Source of the DNA: an uncultured Alphaproteobacteria bacterium
GTDB lineage: Bacteria > Pseudomonadota > Alphaproteobacteria > HIMB59 > GCA-002718135
Reading direction: 5' to 3'
DNA length: 45,022 nt
Assembly: GCA_902619045.1 (NCBI GenBank)
Contig: CACNCX010000003.1
Coordinates: 1 to 45,022 of the forward strand
Shown piece after piece: positions 20,730 through 28,525 of this stretch. The translations under genes were made by a program, and so were the position numbers. The notes under the pieces are model-generated. The model was not told where the DNA came from. It saw only the letters and a program-made list of their open reading frames with translations, and did not search any database. The first letter of the stretch is position 1, and each line of letters begins with the position of its first letter.

Positions 20730-20796
20730 TAATTTATTGGTTTTCAAATAAATTTTTTAGTTCCTTCAATTTTTGAAAATTGAATCTCTTACTTCT
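20730..20796 (-). pseudogene. remnant of arsC-like 3' end
   Basis: Minus-strand gaagtaagagattcaattttcaaaaattgaaggaactaaaaaatttatttgaaaac matches the last ~60 bp of the arsC-like gene at 23747-23807 with a 1-nt deletion. Confidence 0.65.
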
Positions 20797-20816
20797 TAGT
20801 AACTATAATTTTAAAA

Positions 20817-21812
20817 TTAATTTTTTGCATTTACAACATTTGATAGAAATTGATTTGCACATTTATCCCAAGTAAATTGCATTGCAAATTTTCTACAATC
20901 TTTTCTATCAATCTTTAAGGCTTTATTAAGTGAGTTTTCAATATTATTATCAAGGCTATCAATTAATGAGTTTTTTAAAATATCTTTAGGACCTGTTACT
21001 GGGTAAGCAGCCACTGGTGTGCCAGAGGCTAAAGACTCTAAAATTACATTTCCAAATGTATCTGTTTTGGATGGGAATACCAATGCTTCAGCATTTGCAT
21101 AATAGTTTGCTAGATCTAGACCTTTTTTCATCCCAACGAAAGACACATATGGATATTTATTTTGTAATCGTTGCTTTTCTGGACCATCTCCAACAACAAT
21201 TTTATGCATCTTAGTTCTTATTTCTAAAAACGCTTCGATGTTTTTTTCTAATGAAACCCTACCAATGTAAACAATATACTTTTTCATTCCCTTTTTTCTT
21301 TTTAAAGGATTAAATAATTCAGTATTAACTCCCCTTGACCAAATTTTAAGATTTTGAAATTGATATTTAGTTAATTCGTTACGCATAGATATTGTTGGGA
21401 CCAATACATTACATGCATTTTTATGAAAATTTTTTAAAAAAGAGTACCCAATTATTTTTGGTATCATTATTCTTTGCTCTATATATTCTGGAAATCTCGT
21501 ATGAAAAGAGGTTGTATATCTCAACTTATTATTCTCACAGAATTTTTTCCCCGCAATTCCAACTGGTCCTTCAGTGGCAATATGTATAACATCTGGATCA
21601 TAATCACCAAAAAATTTTTCTGTTATTTTTTTTGTATTAATTGCTATTTTTATTTCCTTATACCAAGGATAACTAAAATTAGTAAACATCATTGGGTGGA
21701 GTACTTCAATTTGATACTTTTGTTTTAAAAATGGATTAATATGTTGGTATGTATTTACCACACCATTAACTTGGGGAAGCCAAGCATCGGTAATGATCGC
21801 TAATTTTTTCAC
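20817..21812 (-). CDS. agt: GT4 glycosyltransferase, Agt-like, copy 2
   Basis: TDAWLPQVNGVVNTY, ATEGPVGIAGKKF, LVFPSKTDTFGNVILESLASGTPVAAYPVTGP; clear paralogue of 15359-16360. Confidence 0.75.
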   Translation of the reverse strand: MKKLAIITDAWLPQVNGVVNTYQHINPFLKQKYQIEVLHPMMFTNFSYPWYKEIKIAINTKKITEKFFGDYDPDVIHIATEGPVGIAGKKFCENNKLRYTTSFHTRFPEYIEQRIMIPKIIGYSFLKNFHKNACNVLVPTISMRNELTKYQFQNLKIWSRGVNTELFNPLKRKKGMKKYIVYIGRVSLEKNIEAFLEIRTKMHKIVVGDGPEKQRLQNKYPYVSFVGMKKGLDLANYYANAEALVFPSKTDTFGNVILESLASGTPVAAYPVTGPKDILKNSLIDSLDNNIENSLNKALKIDRKDCRKFAMQFTWDKCANQFLSNVVNAKN

Positions 21813-22615
21813 ACTAATACACTTTCTGCTAGTTTGTTATGTTTATGTTGAAAAATTTTTTCTCTTTCAATTGACCAGTCAATAAGGGATAATTGTCCCT
21901 CATTATTTTCCACTAGCGCAGAACAACTCTCAACCCAATCACCATCATTGCAATATAAAACTCCATTTAATTTTTTTATAATGGGCTTATGAATATGGCC
22001 GCACACAACAACATCAGCATTTGCTCTTTTAGCACTATCAGATACGGCAAACTCAAAGTTAGAAATAAAATTCGTGGCTCTTTTTGTTTGATGTTTGAGA
22101 AATTGAGATAATGACCAATAAGATAGACCTAGTTTTCTTCTGACAAAATTTAGATAGTTATTCAACTTTAATATAAATTCGTATAGAGATGACCCAATAC
22201 TTGCCAGCCATTTAGCGTTTAATATAACTGCATCAAATTCATCACCATGTAAAACAAGGGCATTTCTTCCATCAGCTAATTTGTGTGTAAACTTATTTTT
22301 TATTGATATATTCCCTAGTGAAAAACTTGTGTAACTTTTCACAAGTTCGTCATGATTACCTGGGATAAATATTACTTTTGTACCTTTTCTTGCTTTACGC
22401 AAAATCTTCTGGATAATGTCATTATGAGTTTGATGCCAATAAATTTTTTTTTTCATTCTCCATGCATCAATAATATCGCCAACTAAAAATAAATATTTTG
22501 AATCTGTTGATCTCAAAAATTCAAGAAGCATTTCACTCTTGCTATTTTCTGTTCCTAGATGAAGATCAGATATCCATATAGTTCTATAATATGAAACTGA
22601 TTGCTGATCTTTCAT
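21809..22615 (-). CDS. plcP: PlcP-like metallophosphoesterase, copy 2
   Basis: WISDLHLGT, LVGDIIDAWRM, PGNHDE, LHGDEFDAVI, CGHIHKP; clear paralogue of 14557-15369. Confidence 0.8.
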   Translation of the reverse strand: MKDQQSVSYYRTIWISDLHLGTENSKSEMLLEFLRSTDSKYLFLVGDIIDAWRMKKKIYWHQTHNDIIQKILRKARKGTKVIFIPGNHDELVKSYTSFSLGNISIKNKFTHKLADGRNALVLHGDEFDAVILNAKWLASIGSSLYEFILKLNNYLNFVRRKLGLSYWSLSQFLKHQTKRATNFISNFEFAVSDSAKRANADVVVCGHIHKPIIKKLNGVLYCNDGDWVESCSALVENNEGQLSLIDWSIEREKIFQHKHNKLAESVLV

Positions 22616-22642
22616 TTTATTAATAAATAATAGAAAGAATTT

Positions 22643-22671
22643 GTTAAAATTTTATTTCAATTACATTAACT
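22643..22671 (-). promoter_or_regulatory. Pho-box-like repeats upstream of plcP copy 2
   Basis: Minus strand AGTTAAT-GTAA-TTGAAAT-AAAA-TTTTAAC, 11-bp period. Confidence 0.4.
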
Positions 22672-22692
22672 AAATTTTTTTTTACAGAAGTA

Positions 22693-23535
22693 TTAATTAA
22701 ATATTGAGTTTTTATTACTTGGATCTAATCTATAAGTGCTATTCCTTAAAAATTTTGTAATCTCTATAAGATTGCCAATTTCTTTTATGGTTTCAAAGGG
22801 TATTCTTTGTCCAATATGAACATCAATTTTTTTTCCCATTCTTCTTTTAAGTTCATATATCATTAAAGAATATCGAAAGACTTGCCCAATTTTATCAGCA
22901 ACATGAAAAAGTTCGCTATTTTGTCCTTCAAAAAAAATTGGGAGGACAGGTGATTGAGTTTTCATTATTATTTTTGAAGTAAATTGTTTCCATTCACGAT
23001 CTATTGCTTTGATTCCTTTTTTTAATTTTGGTTTCGTTGAAACTGATCCTGATGGAAAAATGATTAGTGCCCCATTATTTCTTAAGTGTTCTTCGCATTC
23101 TTTACGTGCAGCGATATTATTTATTAAAGCATTTCTATTTTTTGAAAAATCAAGAGGAATAATTTTATTCTTAATAAGATCTGCTCCTTGTAAAACTTTA
23201 TGCGTAATAATTTTGTAATCTTGTCTAATTTTACTAATTAAAGAGCATATTGTAAGACCATCAGCTATTCCAAATGCATGGTTAGCGATTACTACAAGTT
23301 TGCCATTTTTAGGAATATTACTTTTAGAATGATAATGTGTCTGAACACGGAGACCTAATCTTTCAATTGCATCATGCCAAAAATTCTCTGGAGGTAAATT
23401 TTCTCTTAAATAATCCTCATACAACTTACGTAACTTAATTTTACCCGTTCCCAATTCGGTTAATTGAATAATAATCTTTCCAACAGGATTAACTTCGGAG
23501 TTAGAAAAGGTAAGCGCTGGTTTATTAATTTTCAT
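22693..23535 (-). CDS. PlsC-like lysophospholipid acyltransferase family protein
   Basis: VIANHAFGIADGLT (NHxxxxxD-type), IIFPSGSVSTKP; upstream of plcP/agt copy 2 on the same strand. Confidence 0.75.
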   Translation of the reverse strand: MKINKPALTFSNSEVNPVGKIIIQLTELGTGKIKLRKLYEDYLRENLPPENFWHDAIERLGLRVQTHYHSKSNIPKNGKLVVIANHAFGIADGLTICSLISKIRQDYKIITHKVLQGADLIKNKIIPLDFSKNRNALINNIAARKECEEHLRNNGALIIFPSGSVSTKPKLKKGIKAIDREWKQFTSKIIMKTQSPVLPIFFEGQNSELFHVADKIGQVFRYSLMIYELKRRMGKKIDVHIGQRIPFETIKEIGNLIEITKFLRNSTYRLDPSNKNSIFN

Positions 23536-23566
23536 AAAATTTACTTTAAATTCTTAATTTTATAAT

Positions 23567-23584
23567 GTTAAACAATTGTTAAAG
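23567..23584 (-). promoter_or_regulatory. Pho-box-like repeat upstream of the acyltransferase gene
   Basis: Minus strand CTTTAAC-AATT-GTTTAAC (7-4-7). Confidence 0.4.
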
Positions 23585-23609
23585 TACTCGAAAAAGGAGA
23601 AATAAAAAA

Positions 23610-23807
23610 TTAATCCCACTCACAATTATTGGTAATTAGCAGGAGGAAATAATACTGTGAGTGGTAAGAAGCATTTAAATTTTATTGTTTACAGATAGAT
23701 TAATGGAATATTAAATTTTTATAAATTTAATTAATTTTTAACTTCATTAATTCTCAAATAAATTTTTTAGTTCTTTCAATTTATCAAAAATTGAATCTCT
23801 TACTTCT
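23610..23807. repeat. direct repeat copy 2 (~198 bp), overlapping the 3' end of the arsC-like gene
   Basis: See 20600-20796. Confidence 0.85.
23616..23664 (-). other. 49-nt hairpin, copy 2 (candidate structured RNA/terminator)
   Basis: Minus strand CCACTCACA-GT-ATTATT-(17-nt loop with CCTCCT)-AATAAT-TGTGAGTGG followed after 5 nt by TTTTTT. Confidence 0.6.
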
Positions 23808-24166
23808 CTAAATTTATCTAATTGGTTTGAACTAAAATGATCTGATGCCGGATCATCAAATGGTATTGAAAATATCTGAGCTTTGGAATTTAAAACTGGA
23901 CATACCTCTTCTTTACAAAGCGTAAAAACGGTATTTAATTCATCTCTAAATTTGTTGTCTAAACTTTCAAAATCTTTTGAATAATGTTTTGATATATCAA
24001 TATCGATTTCACCCATAACCTCGATAGCATTAGGATTAACTTCTTTGGGCACTGATCCTGCACTTTGAATAATGCAGTTAGGATATAATTTTTTTGCAAT
24101 TCCTTCAGCCATTTGACTTCTTGCTGAATTAGCAACACACATAAAAAGAATATTTTTATTTTTCAT
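23747..24166 (-). CDS. arsC: ArsC-like arsenate reductase (low-molecular-weight phosphatase fold)
   Basis: MCVANSARSQMAEGIAK (CX5R P-loop), FTLCKEEVCPVL and DDPAS motifs. Confidence 0.85.
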   Translation of the reverse strand: MKNKNILFMCVANSARSQMAEGIAKKLYPNCIIQSAGSVPKEVNPNAIEVMGEIDIDISKHYSKDFESLDNKFRDELNTVFTLCKEEVCPVLNSKAQIFSIPFDDPASDHFSSNQLDKFREVRDSIFDKLKELKNLFEN

Positions 24167-24390
24167 GTTAGCAAATAAATATATCCAAAAATAAATAGTG
24201 GGAGTTGTAAACCAAAGTTTGTGAGCAGAGCTCTATCTTTTGTCATATAACCAACAATTGACCAACCAACAGCACCTGTACCGTGAATAATTATGTTAAT
24301 TGGATACGCATTTAAATTGGTTAATAATATTCCTGATAAAATTAACGCGGTGCTAAACCACTTAATTCTATTAATTGATAAATCTGTCAT
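24163..24390 (-). CDS. small membrane protein of unknown function
   Basis: 75 aa with hydrophobic segments, 4-bp overlap with the arsC-like gene. Confidence 0.65.
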   Translation of the reverse strand: MTDLSINRIKWFSTALILSGILLTNLNAYPINIIIHGTGAVGWSIVGYMTKDRALLTNFGLQLPLFIFGYIYLLT

Positions 24391-24456
24391 ATCTTCTCCT
24401 AAATTCTATATATTGCGAATATTACACTTTACTTAAAGATAAAGATATTAATCAAA

Positions 24457-24474
24457 TTGTAACAAAAATTTAAC
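24457..24474 (+). promoter_or_regulatory. Pho-box candidate upstream of the pit operon
   Basis: TTGTAAC-AAAA-ATTTAAC (7-4-7), 40 bp upstream of 24514. Confidence 0.55.
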
Positions 24475-24513
24475 ATTTCTTTCTTTTTTTTTGAAAAGTT
24501 CTATAAGCACGCC

Positions 24514-25176
24514 ATGTTTGGATTAAAAAGTGCATCATTATTTGGTGATACCAAAAAGCTTGAAAGAGAAATTGATGAGTTTGTTGATATTGTCTCTGAA
24601 GTGGGCTTAGTATTTAAATCGATAGTTCCAACTTATCTCAATCATTCCGCCAATGGTAAATTTGAGGAAATGGTTGAAAAAGTTAAAGAAATGGAAAGTA
24701 AGGCCGACAAAATTACAAAAGATGTTGAGCATACTCTTTATGAAGAAACACTAATCCCAGATGCAAGAAGTGATGTGTTACGACTTCTAGAACACATCGA
24801 CGAATTAATTGGAATGTACCAAGGAAATTGCTATCACTTCTCTATTCAAAAACCTAATTTTCCAAAAGAATTTCATGAAGATCTTATTGAGTTAACAGAG
24901 ACTGTTGTAAATTGTGTTGAGTCACTTTGTTTGACTGTCCGATCATTTTTTAGAGATATTAAATCTGTTAGAGATAATGCTCATAAAGTAACTTTTTATG
25001 AAAAAGAATCTGATATAAAATTTAGTTCACTTGCAAGAAGAATTTTTGATTCTGAATTACCTCTAGATCAAAAAATGCATCTTCGATATTTTGTAGAAAA
25101 GATTGATCGTATTTGTGATCAAGCAGAAGACATAGCTGACGAGGTTCAAATTTACGCTATTAAACGTTCCGTTTAA
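24514..25176 (+). CDS. Pit accessory protein, DUF47/PhoU-like
   Basis: ESKADKITKDVEHTLYEETLIPDARSDVLRLLEHIDELI and IDRICDQAEDIADEVQIYAI. Confidence 0.9.
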   Translation: MFGLKSASLFGDTKKLEREIDEFVDIVSEVGLVFKSIVPTYLNHSANGKFEEMVEKVKEMESKADKITKDVEHTLYEETLIPDARSDVLRLLEHIDELIGMYQGNCYHFSIQKPNFPKEFHEDLIELTETVVNCVESLCLTVRSFFRDIKSVRDNAHKVTFYEKESDIKFSSLARRIFDSELPLDQKMHLRYFVEKIDRICDQAEDIADEVQIYAIKRSV

Positions 25177-25182
25177 TTTTCA

Positions 25183-26235
25183 ATGGAAATTACAATTCTA
25201 ATTTTTTTATTTGGTGGTCTTTTTTTAGGTTGGTCACTTGGTGCCAATGATGCAGCAAATGTTTTTGGAACTGCAGTTGGAACACGAATGGTTAGTTTCA
25301 CAAGTGCAGCAATAATTTGTAGTGTCTTTGTTATTCTAGGTGCAATTATTAGCGGAGCAGGTACAACAGAAACCTTAGGAAAGTTAGGTGCTATTAATGC
25401 ATTGCCTGGTGCTTTTGCAGCATGTGTGGCTGCAGGAATATCTGTTTATTTAATGACTAAAGTTGGCTTGCCTGTTTCAACAACGCAAGCAATTGTTGGA
25501 GCAATTGTTGGTTGGAATTTATACACGGGATCTTCAACTAATCTTCAAGTTTTAATTACTATTTTAGGAACATGGATACTCTGCCCTATCATTGCAGGAG
25601 TTATTGCAATGGGTTTATTTACTTTTACAAAAAGAGTTATACTCAATAGAAAATTACATATTCTCAGACTTGATGCCTATACAAGAACAGCTTTACTTTT
25701 AGCGGGTGCTTTTGGTGCTTATAGTTTAGGTGCAAACAATATTGCTAATGTAATGGGTGTCTTCGTACCTATATCACCGTTTACTGATGTTACTATTGGA
25801 AATTTATTCGTCTTTTCCTCAAAAGAACAACTATTTCTGCTGGGTGGTTTAGCCATAGCTGTTGGTGTTTTTACTTACTCGAAAAGAGTTATGTTTACCG
25901 TGGGTAATGATCTCTTAAAAATGACACCAGTGGCAGCATTTATTGTTGTTATATCGCATTCTATTGTTTTATTTTTATTTGCATCCCAGGGCATAAGTGC
26001 TTTTTTACAATCTATAAATCTTCCTTCTATACCTTTGGTACCAGTATCAAGTTCCCAAGCTGTTGTTGGTGGCGTAATTGGAATTGGTCTTTTAAAAGGA
26101 GGAAAAGAGGTTCAATGGTCAATTGCAGGAAGAATTTCTTTGGGTTGGATGACGCTACCTATAATTGCAGCTTTAATTTCTTTAATTGTTTTATTTATTC
26201 TAGAAAATATTTTTAATTTAACGGTCTCTTTTTAA
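25183..26235 (+). CDS. pit: inorganic phosphate transporter, Pit family
   Basis: GANDAANVFGTAVGTR, GLPVSTTQAIVGAIVGW, SLGANNIANVMG, PVSSSQAVVGGVIGIG. Confidence 0.93.
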   Translation: MEITILIFLFGGLFLGWSLGANDAANVFGTAVGTRMVSFTSAAIICSVFVILGAIISGAGTTETLGKLGAINALPGAFAACVAAGISVYLMTKVGLPVSTTQAIVGAIVGWNLYTGSSTNLQVLITILGTWILCPIIAGVIAMGLFTFTKRVILNRKLHILRLDAYTRTALLLAGAFGAYSLGANNIANVMGVFVPISPFTDVTIGNLFVFSSKEQLFLLGGLAIAVGVFTYSKRVMFTVGNDLLKMTPVAAFIVVISHSIVLFLFASQGISAFLQSINLPSIPLVPVSSSQAVVGGVIGIGLLKGGKEVQWSIAGRISLGWMTLPIIAALISLIVLFILENIFNLTVSF

Positions 26236-26756
26236 TTAACTGCTCGATAAGAAAAAATAAAATCTTCCTGTATTTTAGATTCAATAGCTCCTTTTCTTCT
26301 TGATCGCACTAAATCAATAGCTTCTTGTTTTTCATAATTAAATTCAACAAGTAAAATAGCAGCTATAGTGCCAGCTCTTCCTTTTCCTCCACGACAATGT
26401 AAGACTATATTTTTACCATCTATCAATTCGTTCTTTAATAAAACTTTTGTTGTTTCCCATTTATATTTAAAATCTTTATCTGGTGCTCCCATGTCATAAA
26501 TGGGTAAATGGTACCAATGTAATTTATGTTCATAAATATTTTTGACAAACAAAGTTTTATCACACAATTTTTCAAATTCGCTATCTTCAACAAAAGAAGT
26601 AATAGAACTACAATTATTATTTTTAAATATTTCTAATTCGTTTGCTAAAATTGTTTCTTCAAATAAACCATTAGAGTTAAGACCTGGGAAAGAAGTTAAT
26701 ATAATTTTTCCTGCAAATGACTTAGAGTCAATAAAATCATAATTGCTAAATTGCAT
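26232..26756 (-). CDS. dual-specificity/protein tyrosine phosphatase-like protein
   Basis: VLHCRGGKGRAGTIAA (HCX5R signature) and upstream conserved Asp region. Confidence 0.85.
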   Translation of the reverse strand: MQFSNYDFIDSKSFAGKIILTSFPGLNSNGLFEETILANELEIFKNNNCSSITSFVEDSEFEKLCDKTLFVKNIYEHKLHWYHLPIYDMGAPDKDFKYKWETTKVLLKNELIDGKNIVLHCRGGKGRAGTIAAILLVEFNYEKQEAIDLVRSRRKGAIESKIQEDFIFSYRAVN

Positions 26757-27332
26757 TTACGCTTGTTTAGCTAAAAAAGACTCTCTTGCTTCTTCTAAAT
26801 AGGGACGGAAATGTTCAACATCGGGAGTTTTTTTATCTAGAACTTTTGCTAAATCATCAAATCTCCTAAGCTCTATTGCTTCATCCATAAAAGGTTTGCT
26901 TATAAATGCATCTGCTTCTTCTTTTGTGAAAGGACCGCCTTGAACTTTTAATGAAAGTTTCGATGCTTCTGATAGGCTATCATAATAACCCTCTTCAACA
27001 CTTGATAAATATCTTTTTGAGTCAACATGTGCTCTAATTGGTAAAATAACATCCTCACCAAAATATTTTTTTAAAAAATCAGCACCTAAATTTTCATGAT
27101 GACCATCTTTGCCTTCATGAATGGGATCGCCGTCCTCATAGATAAGGTGGCCAACATCATGCAGTAATGCTGCAGCAATTGTTGGTCCTGGTAATTTATT
27201 TTTTTCAGCAAGTTCAGCGCATTGGAGTGCGTGCTCAAGCTGTGTCACATCCTCATTACCATATTGAATATCAGCACCTTTTGTTTTCAAAAGATCTAAG
27301 AGATAATCTACAATATTTTCTTTCATTCTCAT
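26757..27332 (-). CDS. PhnZ-like HD-domain oxygenase (phosphonate degradation-associated HDIG protein)
   Basis: QYGNEDVTQLEHALQCA...LLHDVGHLIYEDG...HHENLGADFL...RAHVDSKRYL; Tyr-x-x-Glu preceding QLEH as in PhnZ; adjacent to phnW. Confidence 0.8.
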   Translation of the reverse strand: MRMKENIVDYLLDLLKTKGADIQYGNEDVTQLEHALQCAELAEKNKLPGPTIAAALLHDVGHLIYEDGDPIHEGKDGHHENLGADFLKKYFGEDVILPIRAHVDSKRYLSSVEEGYYDSLSEASKLSLKVQGGPFTKEEADAFISKPFMDEAIELRRFDDLAKVLDKKTPDVEHFRPYLEEARESFLAKQA

Positions 27333-27420
27333 TTATAATTAACTTATTAGAAAATAAATTCAATTCCAACTTTAATAAGATTGATCAAATTTATAATAAT
27401 ATTTATTAAGTAAATATTTA

Positions 27421-28518
27421 ATGGATAAAAAATTATTAACCCCTGGGCCTCTCACGACATCGATGTCAACAAAAGAGGCAATGCTTCATGATTGGGGTTC
27501 GAGAGATACAAAATTTATTGATCTCAATGCATCAATTAGAGATTCCCTTGTTAAATTAATAGACGGTGAAGATAAATATCAATGTGTTCCAATGCAGGGA
27601 AGTGGAACTTTTGCTGTAGAGTCGATGGTGAGCTCTCTTACTCAAAAAGATTCTAAAATTCTGATTCTGATCAATGGTGCTTACGGACAAAGAATGAAAA
27701 AAATGTGCACATATTTAGGGAGAGATTTTATTGAATATGAAGTTGCTGAACATGAAGTACATGACATCAATAAAATTGAAGAGTTAATTGATAACAACAA
27801 CTTAACACACGTCTTTGCTGTATATTGTGAAACAACATCGGGTATTTTAAATCCTATTGAAGACATTGCAAAATTGGTTGAAGGGAAAAATTTATCGTTA
27901 TTCATCGATGCAATGAGTGCCTTTGGTGCATTACCCTTAAGTTCTAAAACAATTACTTTTGATGCTGTAGCCGCTTCATCAAACAAATGCTTAGAAGGTG
28001 TGCCAGGTGTTGGTTTCATTCTTGTAAAAAATGAAGTTATTCAAAATGCAAAAGGCAATAGTCACTCACTAAGTCTAGACTTGTATGATCAATGGCAAGC
28101 AATGGAAAAAAATAAACAATGGCGATTTACACCTCCAACACACGTATTAGCTGCATTCAACCAAGCTATTGAAGAACATAAAGAACAAGGCGGTGTAGAA
28201 GGAAGAGGTAAAAGATATAAAAAAAATTGTGAAATTATTTGTAATGGAATGAAAGAGTTGGGATTTGAGCAACTACTTCCTGATAATTTACAAGCACCAA
28301 TTATTATTACTTTTAAACAACCTAATGATCCTAAATTTAACTTTGACCAATTTTATAATGCTCTTAGTGAAAAAGATTTTTTAATTTATCCAGGAAAACT
28401 AACAGTGGCAGAAACTTTTAGAATTGGGTGTATTGGTAATTTAAATGAACAAGACATGATGGATACAATAAAAGCTGTAAAAGAAGTTGTTACTGAGTTG
28501 GGACTAACATTAAACTAA
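27421..28518 (+). CDS. phnW: 2-aminoethylphosphonate-pyruvate transaminase
   Basis: LLTPGPLTTSMSTKEAMLHDWGSRD, VPMQGSGTFAVESMVSSL, SSNKCLEGVPGVGFIL. Confidence 0.93.
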   Translation: MDKKLLTPGPLTTSMSTKEAMLHDWGSRDTKFIDLNASIRDSLVKLIDGEDKYQCVPMQGSGTFAVESMVSSLTQKDSKILILINGAYGQRMKKMCTYLGRDFIEYEVAEHEVHDINKIEELIDNNNLTHVFAVYCETTSGILNPIEDIAKLVEGKNLSLFIDAMSAFGALPLSSKTITFDAVAASSNKCLEGVPGVGFILVKNEVIQNAKGNSHSLSLDLYDQWQAMEKNKQWRFTPPTHVLAAFNQAIEEHKEQGGVEGRGKRYKKNCEIICNGMKELGFEQLLPDNLQAPIIITFKQPNDPKFNFDQFYNALSEKDFLIYPGKLTVAETFRIGCIGNLNEQDMMDTIKAVKEVVTELGLTLN

Positions 28519-28525
28519 CAAAACA

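Larger units (their letters stand above)
20600..20796. repeat. direct repeat copy 1 (~197 bp), contains 49-nt hairpin and degenerate arsC 3' end
   Basis: Aligns by eye along its full length with 23610-23807 (taatcccactcac...ctcttacttct). Confidence 0.85.

Noticed and set aside
21017-21728. Cluster of short plus-strand ORFs (21017-21214, 21392-21589, 21474-21728)
   Set aside because: All antisense to agt copy 2, mutually overlapping, no motifs.
23641-23700. Possible micro-ORF on the plus strand behind AGGAGG (GTG AGT GGT AAG AAG ...)
   Set aside because: The GTG is GCG in repeat copy 1 and the frame is not kept; the AGGAGG is better explained as the complement of the hairpin loop.
20600-23807. 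Repeats as IS or transposon ends
   Set aside because: The repeats are direct rather than inverted, with no transposase or target-site duplication visible; duplication by recombination fits better.
27333-27420. Pho box in the phnZ/phnW divergent region
   Set aside because: AT-rich but no heptamer pair with 11-bp spacing that stands above background.
27681-28019. 112-aa minus-strand ORF
   Set aside because: Antisense to phnW; no support.
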